Positions 25,537 through 32,456 of a stretch of DNA of 38,693 nt are shown here, piece by piece (within the stretch, counting starts at the first letter, position 1; every line of letters begins with the position of its first letter). Under the pieces are notes generated by a model. It saw only the letters and a list, made by a program, of their open reading frames with translations. It had not been told where the DNA came from and made no database searches. This DNA comes from Bacteroidota bacterium. Its GTDB lineage: Bacteria; Bacteroidota; Bacteroidia; Chitinophagales; Chitinophagaceae. A program made the position numbers and the translations under genes. The DNA is taken from NCBI GenBank assembly GCA_005883765.1, contig VBAQ01000045.1:1-38693 (forward strand), in the 5' to 3' direction.

Positions 25537-26223
25537 TTACGTCGAAGATTTTTTTTTTACTTCTCGAACACGATCATGGCTTAGCAACTCGGGCTTAGGT
25601 CTCTTTTTAACCAATGATTTTTTTTCCTTTATTTTCCCACCGGTTTCTTCTGCGATCTGCCGTAGGTTCCTGTTTGTTAACACAGACCGGTCTTTTTTAG
25701 TGATATCCGTTTTCGAAGCCTCATCATCCTTTTTTTTGATCAGCAACCAGGCATTCTCACCCCTGCCTTTTATTTTAACGAGCGCATAGGCACCCTTTAC
25801 TTTCTCACCATGCAGAACAAATTTCAGATCGCCTTTTTTCAGCTCCTGGAGGAGGATCTTTTCCTGGTCTTTTATCGATTCTCTTTCGTAACCCAAGGCC
25901 TCATAGATCCCCTCGTCCCAAACCATCACGGTACCCGCGCCATAATTACCTTCAGGAATTGTTCCTTCGAACGTTCTGTAATCGTAAGGATGGTCCTCGA
26001 CCATCATCGCCAGGCGTTTGTCTTCGGGATTTAGTGAAGGACCTTTGGGAATAGCCCAGCTTTTCAACACGCCTTCCAGTTCGAGCCTGAAATCGTAATG
26101 TAAGCTCGTCGCGTCATGTTTTTGAACAACGAATTTTAAACCCCGCCTGGATGATTTTGTTTTGCCTGAGGGCTCAGGTGTTTCTTTAAAACTTCTTTTC
26201 TTTTTGTATAAGGTAAGGCTCAT
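25537..26223 (-). CDS. ligD: LigD, 3'-phosphoesterase part (5' portion of a split ligD)
   Basis: 228 residues. The phosphoesterase (PE) domain trims 3' ends at breaks. Its active-site residues H36, H42, D44, R46 and H78 are all present (KHDATS, LHYDFRLE, EDHPYDY). The frame stops at TAA 25537 a few codons after an A10 run (T10 on the + strand, 25549-25558). One extra A would join it to the ligase frame through KKKIFDVKDLLKNYPEAKK, giving 905 residues in PE-Lig-Pol order as in Pseudomonas LigD. It lies 17 bp downstream of ku, in the same operon. Confidence 0.92.
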   Translation of the reverse strand: MSLTLYKKKRSFKETPEPSGKTKSSRRGLKFVVQKHDATSLHYDFRLELEGVLKSWAIPKGPSLNPEDKRLAMMVEDHPYDYRTFEGTIPEGNYGAGTVMVWDEGIYEALGYERESIKDQEKILLQELKKGDLKFVLHGEKVKGAYALVKIKGRGENAWLLIKKKDDEASKTDITKKDRSVLTNRNLRQIAEETGGKIKEKKSLVKKRPKPELLSHDRVREVKKKSST

Positions 26224-26240
26224 AGAATTCTATCGCCATA

Positions 26241-27032
26241 TCAGGCAACCTTCTTCTTTTTGTGAGGTGCAGCCTCGAGGCTTTGCTTCAATACACTCAT
26301 CAGGTCTTTTACAGCGGCAGGTTTTTTCTCGGCAGGAGCAGTGATCTTCTTTCCCTGTGCCTTTGCCTCTGCCAGTTTTTTCAGCTCCCTGACATAGGTA
26401 TCTTTGAATTTTTCCGGTTCAAATTTTTCTGTCAGTTGCTCGATGAGCTTTACCGCCAGGCTAATTTCTTGTTGCGTAATTTTCGCGCTCGCGGGGTCCT
26501 TTACTTCGGGTCTTTCTTTTATTTCATCCACATAGCGCAATTGTTCCATCAGCAACAGTCCTCCTTCCAAAGGCTTCAGTGTAAAAATATGTTCGCGGTT
26601 CCTGATAACACAGGTTGCAATTCCTACTTTTTTTACTTTCTCAAGAGCTTTTAGCAAGAGGGCATATGGTTTTGCCGCTCCCTTATCCGGAACTAAGTAA
26701 TAGGGCTTTTCATAATAAATAGGATCAATCTCCTCCTCATCGGCGAATTGTATAATATCAACCGTATTAGTTTTCTCTGGACTTGCTTTCTTAAAGTCCT
26801 CATCGGTAATCACAACGTATTTCCCTTTTTCCACTTCGTATCCCTTCACAATATCTTTCCATTCCACCTCCTTATTTGTGGCCGTTGAAATGCGGGCGTA
26901 CCTGATAGGAGACATGTCTTGTTTTGATAGCATACGAAGGTCAAGACCTTCTTCAGCTTCAACACCTGTATAAAGCTTTACAGGGATATTGACGAGGCCA
27001 AAACTGATCGCCCCGGACCATATTGCTCTCAT
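26241..27032 (-). CDS. ku: Ku protein, non-homologous end joining
   Basis: 263 residues, typical of the short bacterial Ku. The start MRAIWSGAISFGLVNIPVKLY is diagnostic, followed by the Ku core (about 10-190) and a lysine-rich C-terminal tail (about 225-263, ending HKKKKVA) that in other bacteria contacts LigD and DNA. A homodimer ring threads onto broken DNA ends and recruits LigD. It is placed immediately upstream of ligD on the same strand, and 51 bp downstream of the PNPOx-like gene. Confidence 0.97.
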   Translation of the reverse strand: MRAIWSGAISFGLVNIPVKLYTGVEAEEGLDLRMLSKQDMSPIRYARISTATNKEVEWKDIVKGYEVEKGKYVVITDEDFKKASPEKTNTVDIIQFADEEEIDPIYYEKPYYLVPDKGAAKPYALLLKALEKVKKVGIATCVIRNREHIFTLKPLEGGLLLMEQLRYVDEIKERPEVKDPASAKITQQEISLAVKLIEQLTEKFEPEKFKDTYVRELKKLAEAKAQGKKITAPAEKKPAAVKDLMSVLKQSLEAAPHKKKKVA

Positions 27033-27083
27033 AATTTTAATTTAGCGCAGTTAATGAATTTTAGCAGAAGGTAGTGATAATTT

Positions 27084-27587
27084 TTAACTAACCTCTGTCA
27101 TGCCTGGGTAGTAAGTTGTGGGTCCATAGGTTGGCGCATGAGGAAATATCCATGACTGCAGCAAACTTAACGCATTTTGGAACCATGAAGTCTTATGTCC
27201 TGAAATATTTTCAAAATAATCGGCCCTCGTCATTTTTACTTTTATAAGGATCATCTTTTCAGGATTAAAATGCCTGGTCTCATCTATATTGCTGGTTACC
27301 ACCATCAGGTCCTCCGGATCGTTCACTATGCATCCTTTACCAATAACCTGCAAGGAGTAGTCAAGACCTTTCCGAAAAAAGTCCAGCTGAACGGGAAATT
27401 CTTTCTCAAATTCGTTTAATTGCTGCTGCGGTTTTTGGACAAAAAACCAAATGTATCCATACTCGTCAACGTGTACAATCCTCACAATACTGGTCTGCAG
27501 TTTCAACACGGCTTCACTTAAATTGAAAAATATTGCACTGCCCAAGTTTTTTATTCTTTCTCGTAAAAATATTTGTTGGCTATCCAT
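27084..27587 (-). CDS. Pyridoxamine 5'-phosphate oxidase-like protein
   Basis: 167 residues. The pattern of a flavin split-barrel is suggested by IVRIVHVDEYGYIWFFV (strands facing FMN), then FFRKGLDYSLQVIGKGCIVNDPEDL, which resembles small general-stress-type PNPOx relatives in Bacteroidota. FMN-contact residues are not obvious and the C-terminus (PGMTEVS region) is unusual, so the cofactor is uncertain. It lies in line with ku and ligD with a 51-bp gap, and could be co-transcribed as part of a stress response. Confidence 0.55.
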   Translation of the reverse strand: MDSQQIFLRERIKNLGSAIFFNLSEAVLKLQTSIVRIVHVDEYGYIWFFVQKPQQQLNEFEKEFPVQLDFFRKGLDYSLQVIGKGCIVNDPEDLMVVTSNIDETRHFNPEKMILIKVKMTRADYFENISGHKTSWFQNALSLLQSWIFPHAPTYGPTTYYPGMTEVS

Positions 27588-27958
27588 AACTAAGTAGTTT
27601 GGTTAATAAGAAAACATCTCAAATAATCCAAAACCAATGCCACACAGAATTGTTGTTCAAAACTCATTCGGCGTCATTAAACAGTTGGGCAAAAAAATCT
27701 ACATGTAAAAAACAGAGAACCTAAAAGAAGGAAACCAAATCTTGAAATAGTGTAATGCAAAATCCGTGAGTAATTTTACGAGTGATCGCAACGAAAACCT
27801 TTTGCAGGCCACGAACTCGTAACAAGTGTGCGATTGCAAAACATCGGAAAGTTTCTAAACAGCCGAAACATTAGATTTTTTTACCAGAGTCTTAGTGCTC
27901 GGAATTATTTTTCGTGAGCAATGAAAGCTGTATCGTCCCAGTTCTGCGCGTGAAGAAA
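27588..27958. other. Intergenic stretch without a recognisable gene
   Basis: 371 bp between the PNPOx-like gene and the trehalose synthase gene. It has stop codons in all frames apart from a 23-codon + strand frame at 27636 with no supporting features. No strong hairpin, repeat array or RNA was recognised. It may hold the promoter of the PNPOx-ku-ligD series, but no exact TAnnTTTG box was found on the minus strand next to the start. Confidence 0.5.
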
Positions 27959-30187
27959 TTAATTTTGAATGGAAGCCATGGTTCGCAAGATGGCGGCTGC
28001 CCATGAGTAAACATTATGACCCATGATTACCCGGCGCATTTGTTTCATTTTATGGTATTGCAGCTCCTTTGGCATTTCCAGTGCAGTTTTTATAGCGTCC
28101 GCAGTTTGTTCTATGTCGTAGGGATTGATGATCATTGCGCCAAGCAATTCCTGCGATGCGCCTGCAAACTGGCTGAGAATAAGTACACCGTCGTTTTGGT
28201 TTCGCGAAGCAATAAATTCTTTTGCCACCAGGTTCATCCCATCGTGCAATGACGTTACCATGCAAAGATTCGCTGCCTTATAAAACGGAAGGATCTCTTC
28301 ATGGCTGTGATGTCGCTTAAGAAACAAGATAGGTTGCCAATTCTTTGATTTGAATTTCCAGTTAATCCTATTGGCTTCATGTTCGACGGCACTAATTGTG
28401 TCGGCATAAGTTTTCAATAAAGACCGACTTGGTGCACCTATCTGTACAAATGTGAATTGACCCTGGTAAAAGGGATTTTTTTCGAGGAATCTTTCAATGG
28501 CAAGGAATTTTTCGATCAGGCCTTTTGTGTAATCTATTCGGTCCACGCCAATGCCCAAATAGTCGGCATTTAATCCGTACTGTTTCAGGACGTCCGTGCC
28601 CCGTTCCCTTGTTTCACTTCCGCTGTCGTAATCTTTTAAAGTAAAAGCAATGCTGATAGGGAAAGGCTTTACCAGCGTGAACTGGTTTCCAATCTTCACT
28701 GAAAAATTTTCCCAAATCACTCTTGACTCGAGCGTGTTGTTCACCGTTTCCAAAAAATTATTGCAATGATATTGAGTGTGAAATCCGATCAGATCTGCGC
28801 CGAGCATCCCGCTTAACAATTCACGCTGCCAGGGACAAATACCAAATGACTCAGGATTTGGCCAGGGTATGTGCCAAAAGATAGCAACCTTTGCATCCGG
28901 TCTTTGCTCTTTGATGAGTTTAGGTAAAAGTGCAAAATGATAATCCTGCACTAATATAAACGGGTCTTCCTGGTTTTTAATTTCTTCCAGCACTGCGTCC
29001 GCATACATTTGGTTTACTTGCTGATAATATTCCCAATCCTCTATCCTGAACACAGGCCTGGTGTGTGCAATGTGACAAAGCGGCCAAAGACCTTCATTGG
29101 CAAAGCCATAGTAATAATGGTCTTCCTGTTCTTTTGTGAGCCAAACCCGGCGCAATGTGTATTTGTTTTCGTAGGGAGGCACTTGAACTTTATCATTTTT
29201 ATCAACCGTCTCTCTGTCCGCATCGCCGCTTCCCGAAGCGATCCATAATCCTCCGCAGGCTTTCAATATCGGCTCCATGGCCGTTACCATACCGCTTGCC
29301 GGAACTATACATTTTATTTCTTTGCCGGCACGGACATGCATGTATGGCTCGCGATTTGAAACAACCACCATCATTTTATCTTCTAGCACCTGTTTCATTT
29401 CTTCATTCAACCGCTCCGGTGTCCAGATCGCTTCTGCCGTTGTTCTTAATCTCGCTTCTTCCTGTGCAATTGCCTTTGCTTCCTGCATAGCCTGGGCAAT
29501 GCCGGAGATCTCTTTGTACAAAGGCCTTAGAAAACTGATCGGAGGTCCTTTCTCAAATTGTTCAACATTTCCGAATCGCGCTGCTTTGATCCATTCCACC
29601 ACTTTATTTATTGGTGCTAAAATTCCCCACCGGATAATAAGAAGTGTAACGACTGAAATGATCAGTGCCTGGAGGAACCATCGGAAAAAATTCCCCAACC
29701 AAATGCTATTTATTATGTTTCTGATGTATCCCGCGTCGGCATAAAAAATGGCGGCAATAGAAGGCTTGTCTTGTCTTTTTATCACCCTGATGTATTCGTA
29801 AAATTTTTTACCACTTACCTTGATCATATTGCCCATGGAAGAATCTGCCGAAATTGTCCTGGCAATAAAATCAGACGAGTGCTCGAGCAGAGGCCGGGTT
29901 GAATCATTCAGCGGAATGACACTGTCCCGGTTATAATAAACAGCCATTCCAACAAAGTTGTACTGGCTGATAACACTGTCTGTAATTTCTTTCGAGGTTA
30001 AACTGTCACCCTTTTCCAAATGTTTAAAATGTGATTTGTAGAAATCTTCGGCCAGCCTTACAGTGTTTGCCTGTAATTCATTGTTGAGCTTTTGCCGCTC
30101 TGAGGAACTTTGAATTGCCGTAAAAGCGAAGGCTACGATGCCTACAGCGACAATAATAGAAACGATAAGCGCTAAATTTATTCTCAT
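27959..30187 (-). CDS. Membrane-anchored sensor-HAMP-like/trehalose-6-phosphate synthase (GT20) fusion
   Basis: 742 residues, against about 470 for plain OtsA. Residues 4-26 are TM1, 27-163 a predicted periplasmic domain, about 168-190 TM2, about 190-240 a HAMP-like linker (ILAPINKVVEWIKAARFG), about 225-268 a helical coiled coil, and 272-741 the GT20 domain. GT20 catalytic residues are kept: D415 (VQDYH), H439 (WHIPWPNPE), R550 and K555 (VDRIDYTKG), D649 to E656 (DGMNLVAKE). It should make trehalose-6-phosphate from UDP-glucose and glucose-6-phosphate at the cytoplasmic face, perhaps under control of an outside signal. A related GT20 product (for example glucosylglycerol-phosphate) is possible. 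No OtsB phosphatase lies adjacent. Confidence 0.88.
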   Translation of the reverse strand: MRINLALIVSIIVAVGIVAFAFTAIQSSSERQKLNNELQANTVRLAEDFYKSHFKHLEKGDSLTSKEITDSVISQYNFVGMAVYYNRDSVIPLNDSTRPLLEHSSDFIARTISADSSMGNMIKVSGKKFYEYIRVIKRQDKPSIAAIFYADAGYIRNIINSIWLGNFFRWFLQALIISVVTLLIIRWGILAPINKVVEWIKAARFGNVEQFEKGPPISFLRPLYKEISGIAQAMQEAKAIAQEEARLRTTAEAIWTPERLNEEMKQVLEDKMMVVVSNREPYMHVRAGKEIKCIVPASGMVTAMEPILKACGGLWIASGSGDADRETVDKNDKVQVPPYENKYTLRRVWLTKEQEDHYYYGFANEGLWPLCHIAHTRPVFRIEDWEYYQQVNQMYADAVLEEIKNQEDPFILVQDYHFALLPKLIKEQRPDAKVAIFWHIPWPNPESFGICPWQRELLSGMLGADLIGFHTQYHCNNFLETVNNTLESRVIWENFSVKIGNQFTLVKPFPISIAFTLKDYDSGSETRERGTDVLKQYGLNADYLGIGVDRIDYTKGLIEKFLAIERFLEKNPFYQGQFTFVQIGAPSRSLLKTYADTISAVEHEANRINWKFKSKNWQPILFLKRHHSHEEILPFYKAANLCMVTSLHDGMNLVAKEFIASRNQNDGVLILSQFAGASQELLGAMIINPYDIEQTADAIKTALEMPKELQYHKMKQMRRVIMGHNVYSWAAAILRTMASIQN

Positions 30188-30291
30188 AGATTATCAAGTC
30201 GGGTGGATTAAAATTCATTTAGCGGTTCGTTCTGATGGAGTAGCAAAGATAGTTGCTTATGACCGATTCTCGGTCTTAAAAACGAATCCAC

Positions 30292-30299
30292 TATTTTTG
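30292..30299 (+). promoter_or_regulatory. tRNA-Ala promoter, -7 box
   Basis: TATTTTTG, an exact TAnnTTTG match, ends 10 nt before the first base of the tRNA. No clear -33 TTTG at 17-19 bp. Confidence 0.55.
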
Positions 30300-30309
30300 C
30301 GATTCACCG

Positions 30310-30383
<74 letters not shown>

Positions 30384-30408
30384 CAAGACTTGCACAGGTT
30401 GGTTGTTT

Positions 30409-30660
30409 ATGTCCTTTTATGTTTATATTTTGTATTCAAAGACAATTGATGAATATTATGTTGGGCACAGTGGTCATTTAGAAAATCGTCTTTTTCGTCA
30501 TGTACACTCGGGCAGTAAAGCAACCAAAAAAGCAAGCGATTGGATATTAGTATACAAAGAAGAGTTTAACACAAAAGCCGAGGCCTGTCGGCGGGAAATG
30601 GAAATAAAAAAAAGAAAGAGCCGCAGGTATATTGAGTCGTTAGTAACAGCAAGCACCTAG
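30409..30660 (+). CDS. Small GIY-YIG nuclease, intact cassette copy 1
   Basis: 83 residues from ATG 30409. A minimal GIY-YIG domain: YVYILYS (GIY position, 4-10), YYVGHS (YIG position, 16-21), R27 in LENRLFRH and the acidic residue in CRREMEIKKRK, all expected for one-metal endonuclease catalysis. It starts 26 bp after the tRNA-Ala end, and its TAG stop overlaps the start of a copied tRNA 3' part. A degenerate second copy follows in tandem. The arrangement suggests a homing-type or mobile nuclease that uses the tRNA gene as its site; host-repair roles cannot be excluded. Confidence 0.85.
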   Translation: MSFYVYILYSKTIDEYYVGHSGHLENRLFRHVHSGSKATKKASDWILVYKEEFNTKAEACRREMEIKKRKSRRYIESLVTAST

Positions 30661-30709
30661 GCGTCCCGCAGCGTAGTGGGAAGGTCGTCGGCGACTCCAA
30701 TATTCTCCA
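30657..30709 (+). pseudogene. tRNA 3'-part copy 1 (degenerate)
   Basis: Matches the tRNA-Ala from the D-loop end (CTAG, GCG) to the discriminator base (AATATTCTCCA), but the anticodon arm is replaced by TCCCGC-AGCGTA-GTGGGA and the T arm has a 2-nt deletion plus a G to A change. No 5' acceptor half, so it cannot be a functional tRNA. Confidence 0.8.
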
Positions 30710-30734
30710 CCAGACTCGCACACATTGTTTGTGT

Positions 30735-30979
30735 ATGTCCTTTTATGTTATAATTTGCGTTCAGAGGTAATTGATGAATATTATGTTTGGCGCAGTGGCC
30801 ATTTAGAAAATCGTCTTTTTCGAGACGTACACTCGGACAGTAAAGTAACCAAAAAAGCAAGCGATTGAATACTAACATACGAAAGAGGGTCTAACACAAA
30901 AGCTGAGGCTTGCACAAGGGAAATAAAAAAAAGGAAAAACCGCGAGTATATTGAGTCGTTAATGACAGTACGTACCTAG
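30735..30979 (+). pseudogene. GIY-YIG nuclease, decayed cassette copy 2
   Basis: Clearly homologous to 30409-30660 at the DNA level over its whole length, including the leader just after the tRNA end. The frame is broken: a one-base loss after TTTTATGTT leads to an early TAA, a TGG codon (GATTGG) has become TGA (GATTGA), and part of the C-terminal Met-Glu-Ile region is lost. The stop TAG again overlaps a tRNA copy (CTAGAGCG). No selection for protein remains. Confidence 0.88.
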
Positions 30980-31031
30980 AGCGTCCCGCAGCGCGGCGGG
31001 AAGGTCGTCGGTTCGACTCCGATATTCTCCA
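30976..31031 (+). pseudogene. tRNA 3'-part copy 2
   Basis: Identical to the tRNA-Ala from AGGTCG in the variable region through the T arm and acceptor 3' strand to TCTCCA, and again CTAGAGCG from the D loop. The anticodon arm is replaced by TCCCGC-AGCGCG-GCGGGA, a perfect 6-bp stem with a 6-base loop (18 nt instead of 17). The 5' half is absent. It marks the downstream boundary of the cassette array. Confidence 0.85.
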
Positions 31032-31053
31032 CTAAAATGTGTGGACGGCAGTT

Positions 31054-31209
31054 ATGGGCATCTGGAGGCAAATAGCGCAGTATTTCTATTTGAGAAAACC
31101 TGATAAGCCTGAGACAAAGTGGATTGGTTACATGCATTGGATCAATCGTATCTGCTTTTTTATGTTCATCCTTTGTCTCATTATTCTTGCCATTAAATTA
31201 CTTCGATAA
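31054..31209 (+). CDS. DUF6728 family small membrane protein
   Basis: 51 residues (start MGIWRQIAQYFYLRKPDK). A basic N-terminal half with the pattern IAQYFYLRK and a conserved-looking MHWINRI stretch is followed by one TM helix (about 33-49, [16 protein letters not shown]). This matches my memory of DUF6728, a Bacteroidota-specific small protein of unknown function. Its stop overlaps the convergent lpxB stop by 12 bp. It starts 22 bp after the tRNA/GIY-YIG array, so its normal upstream neighbour was probably the tRNA gene before cassette insertion (inference). Confidence 0.75.
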   Translation: MGIWRQIAQYFYLRKPDKPETKWIGYMHWINRICFFMFILCLIILAIKLLR

Positions 31210-32334
31210 AAAATCAACGATAGATTTTGCCGCGTTAGCGGAAGCATTTCCTCGCCCACTTAGAATTTTTTTTAACTCCGCATAATCTTTATTCATTTCT
31301 GCAATTCGTTTCTCATTCGTGAGTAATTCGTGTAATTCGTGCTTCAATTTTTCTACCGTTAGATCATGCTGGATCAATTCTTTTACTACGGGTTTATTCA
31401 TGATCAGGTTGACCATCGAGATATATTTTACTTTGATCACTCTTTTCGCAATTTGATATGATATCGACGAGCCTTTGTAGCAAACCACCTCCGGCACTCC
31501 GAACAGAGCTGTTTCTAACGTTGCAGTCCCTGAAGTCACCAGGGCGGCCCTTGCCTGCATCAATAAGTCATACGTTTGATTTTTCACCGCACTGACATTT
31601 GAATAATCCTTAGTAAAATTTTGATAAAACTCATCTTCTACCGAAGGCGCTTCTGCAACCACAAATTGGTGATCAGGAAAAGACCGGCTCACTTCCAGCA
31701 TGATCGGAAGTTTTTTTGCGATCTCTTGTTTCCTGCTCCCAGGCAATAATGCAATAAGTGGTGAGTGGTGAGTAGTCAGTGGTGAGTTACGTTTAGTTGA
31801 CTCCTCACTCCCGACTCCGGACTTATAACTTTCAATAACTTCTACCAATGGGTGCCCCACATACTCCACATTCCAGTTCCATTTATTTTTGAAATAGTCT
31901 TTTTCAAATGGAATGATCACGATCATTTTGTCAATGTTTTTTTTCATCGAGCGCACACGATCTTCTTTCCACGCCCATACTTGCGGTGAAATATAATAGA
32001 TCACTTTTAGGCCGTGTTGCTTTGCCCACCTCGCAATGCGCAGGTTGAATCCAGGATAATCAATAAGAATTAGTGCATCTGGATTGAATTGTAAAATGTC
32101 CTGTTTGCAGAATTTTAGATTTTGAAGAATGGTTCCAAGATTTTTTGCCACTTCCGCAAAACCCATAAAGGCAAGGTCGCGATAATGCTTTACAAGCTCA
32201 GCGCCTGCTTGCTCCATTTTGTCTCCACCCCAGCAACGCACCCTGGCAGAGTGGTCATGTTTTTTCAGTTCCCTGATAAGATTGCTGCCATGCAGATCAC
32301 CTGAAGCCTCTCCTGCAATTATGTAATATTTCAT
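31198..32334 (-). CDS. lpxB: Lipid-A-disaccharide synthase
   Basis: 378 residues. It joins UDP-2,3-diacylglucosamine and lipid X into the lipid A disaccharide at the inner membrane (GT19). Motifs: [16 protein letters not shown] at the start, [26 protein letters not shown] (158-163) and [10 protein letters not shown] (196-205), then [10 protein letters not shown]. Residues about 171-192 (ending [10 protein letters not shown]) are encoded by a heptamer array and fill the linker between the two Rossmann domains; family members have a shorter, variable linker. Divergent from guaA. Confidence 0.93.
   Translation of the reverse strand: MKYYIIAGEASGDLHGSNLIRELKKHDHSARVRCWGGDKMEQAGAELVKHYRDLAFMGFAEVAKNLGTILQNLKFCKQDILQFNPDALILIDYPGFNLRIARWAKQHGLKVIYYISPQVWAWKEDRVRSMKKNIDKMIVIIPFEKDYFKNKWNWNVEYVGHPLVEVIESYKSGVGSEESTKRNSPLTTHHSPLIALLPGSRKQEIAKKLPIMLEVSRSFPDHQFVVAEAPSVEDEFYQNFTKDYSNVSAVKNQTYDLLMQARAALVTSGTATLETALFGVPEVVCYKGSSISYQIAKRVIKVKYISMVNLIMNKPVVKELIQHDLTVEKLKHELHELLTNEKRIAEMNKDYAELKKILSGRGNASANAAKSIVDFLSK
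31754..31830. repeat. Heptamer array inside lpxB, inverted arms
   Basis: Eleven 7-bp units in one register: GTGAGTG, GTGAGTA, GTCAGTG, GTGAGTT, a spacer unit ACGTTTA, then GTTGACT, CCTCACT, CCCGACT and CCGGACT, which are the inverted type. Read in frame in lpxB. Confidence 0.85.
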
Positions 32335-32441
32335 ATCCCATCTCCGCCTTGAGCGGAATTTTTGAAGATTTTATCGGCTCGCAAAATACAATATGTTCAA
32401 CAGAGAACAGCTCAACCTTAGTCTCGCCTCAACCGATTTCT

Positions 32442-32449
32442 TATCTTCG
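32442..32449 (+). promoter_or_regulatory. guaA promoter, -7 box (one mismatch)
   Basis: TATCTTCG, one mismatch from TAnnTTTG, ends 7 nt before the guaA ATG at 32457. The placement matches tgt and the LptF/G gene. No -33 TTTG at the expected position. Confidence 0.4.
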
Positions 32450-32456
32450 CGGCACC

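Noticed and set aside
27636-27707. 23-codon + strand frame in the long intergenic gap
   Set aside because: Too short, no promoter or domain-like composition, and no convergent or operon context.
30403-31031. CRISPR or phage attachment region
   Set aside because: Repeats are about 325 bp apart with a nuclease gene in each unit; there is no integrase, no spacer-size regularity and no cas gene.
31306-31345. ATTCGTG-type repeats in the lpxB 3' part
   Set aside because: Spacing is 9-11 bp, not 7, and the codons give normal LpxB sequence, so it is not part of the heptamer family.
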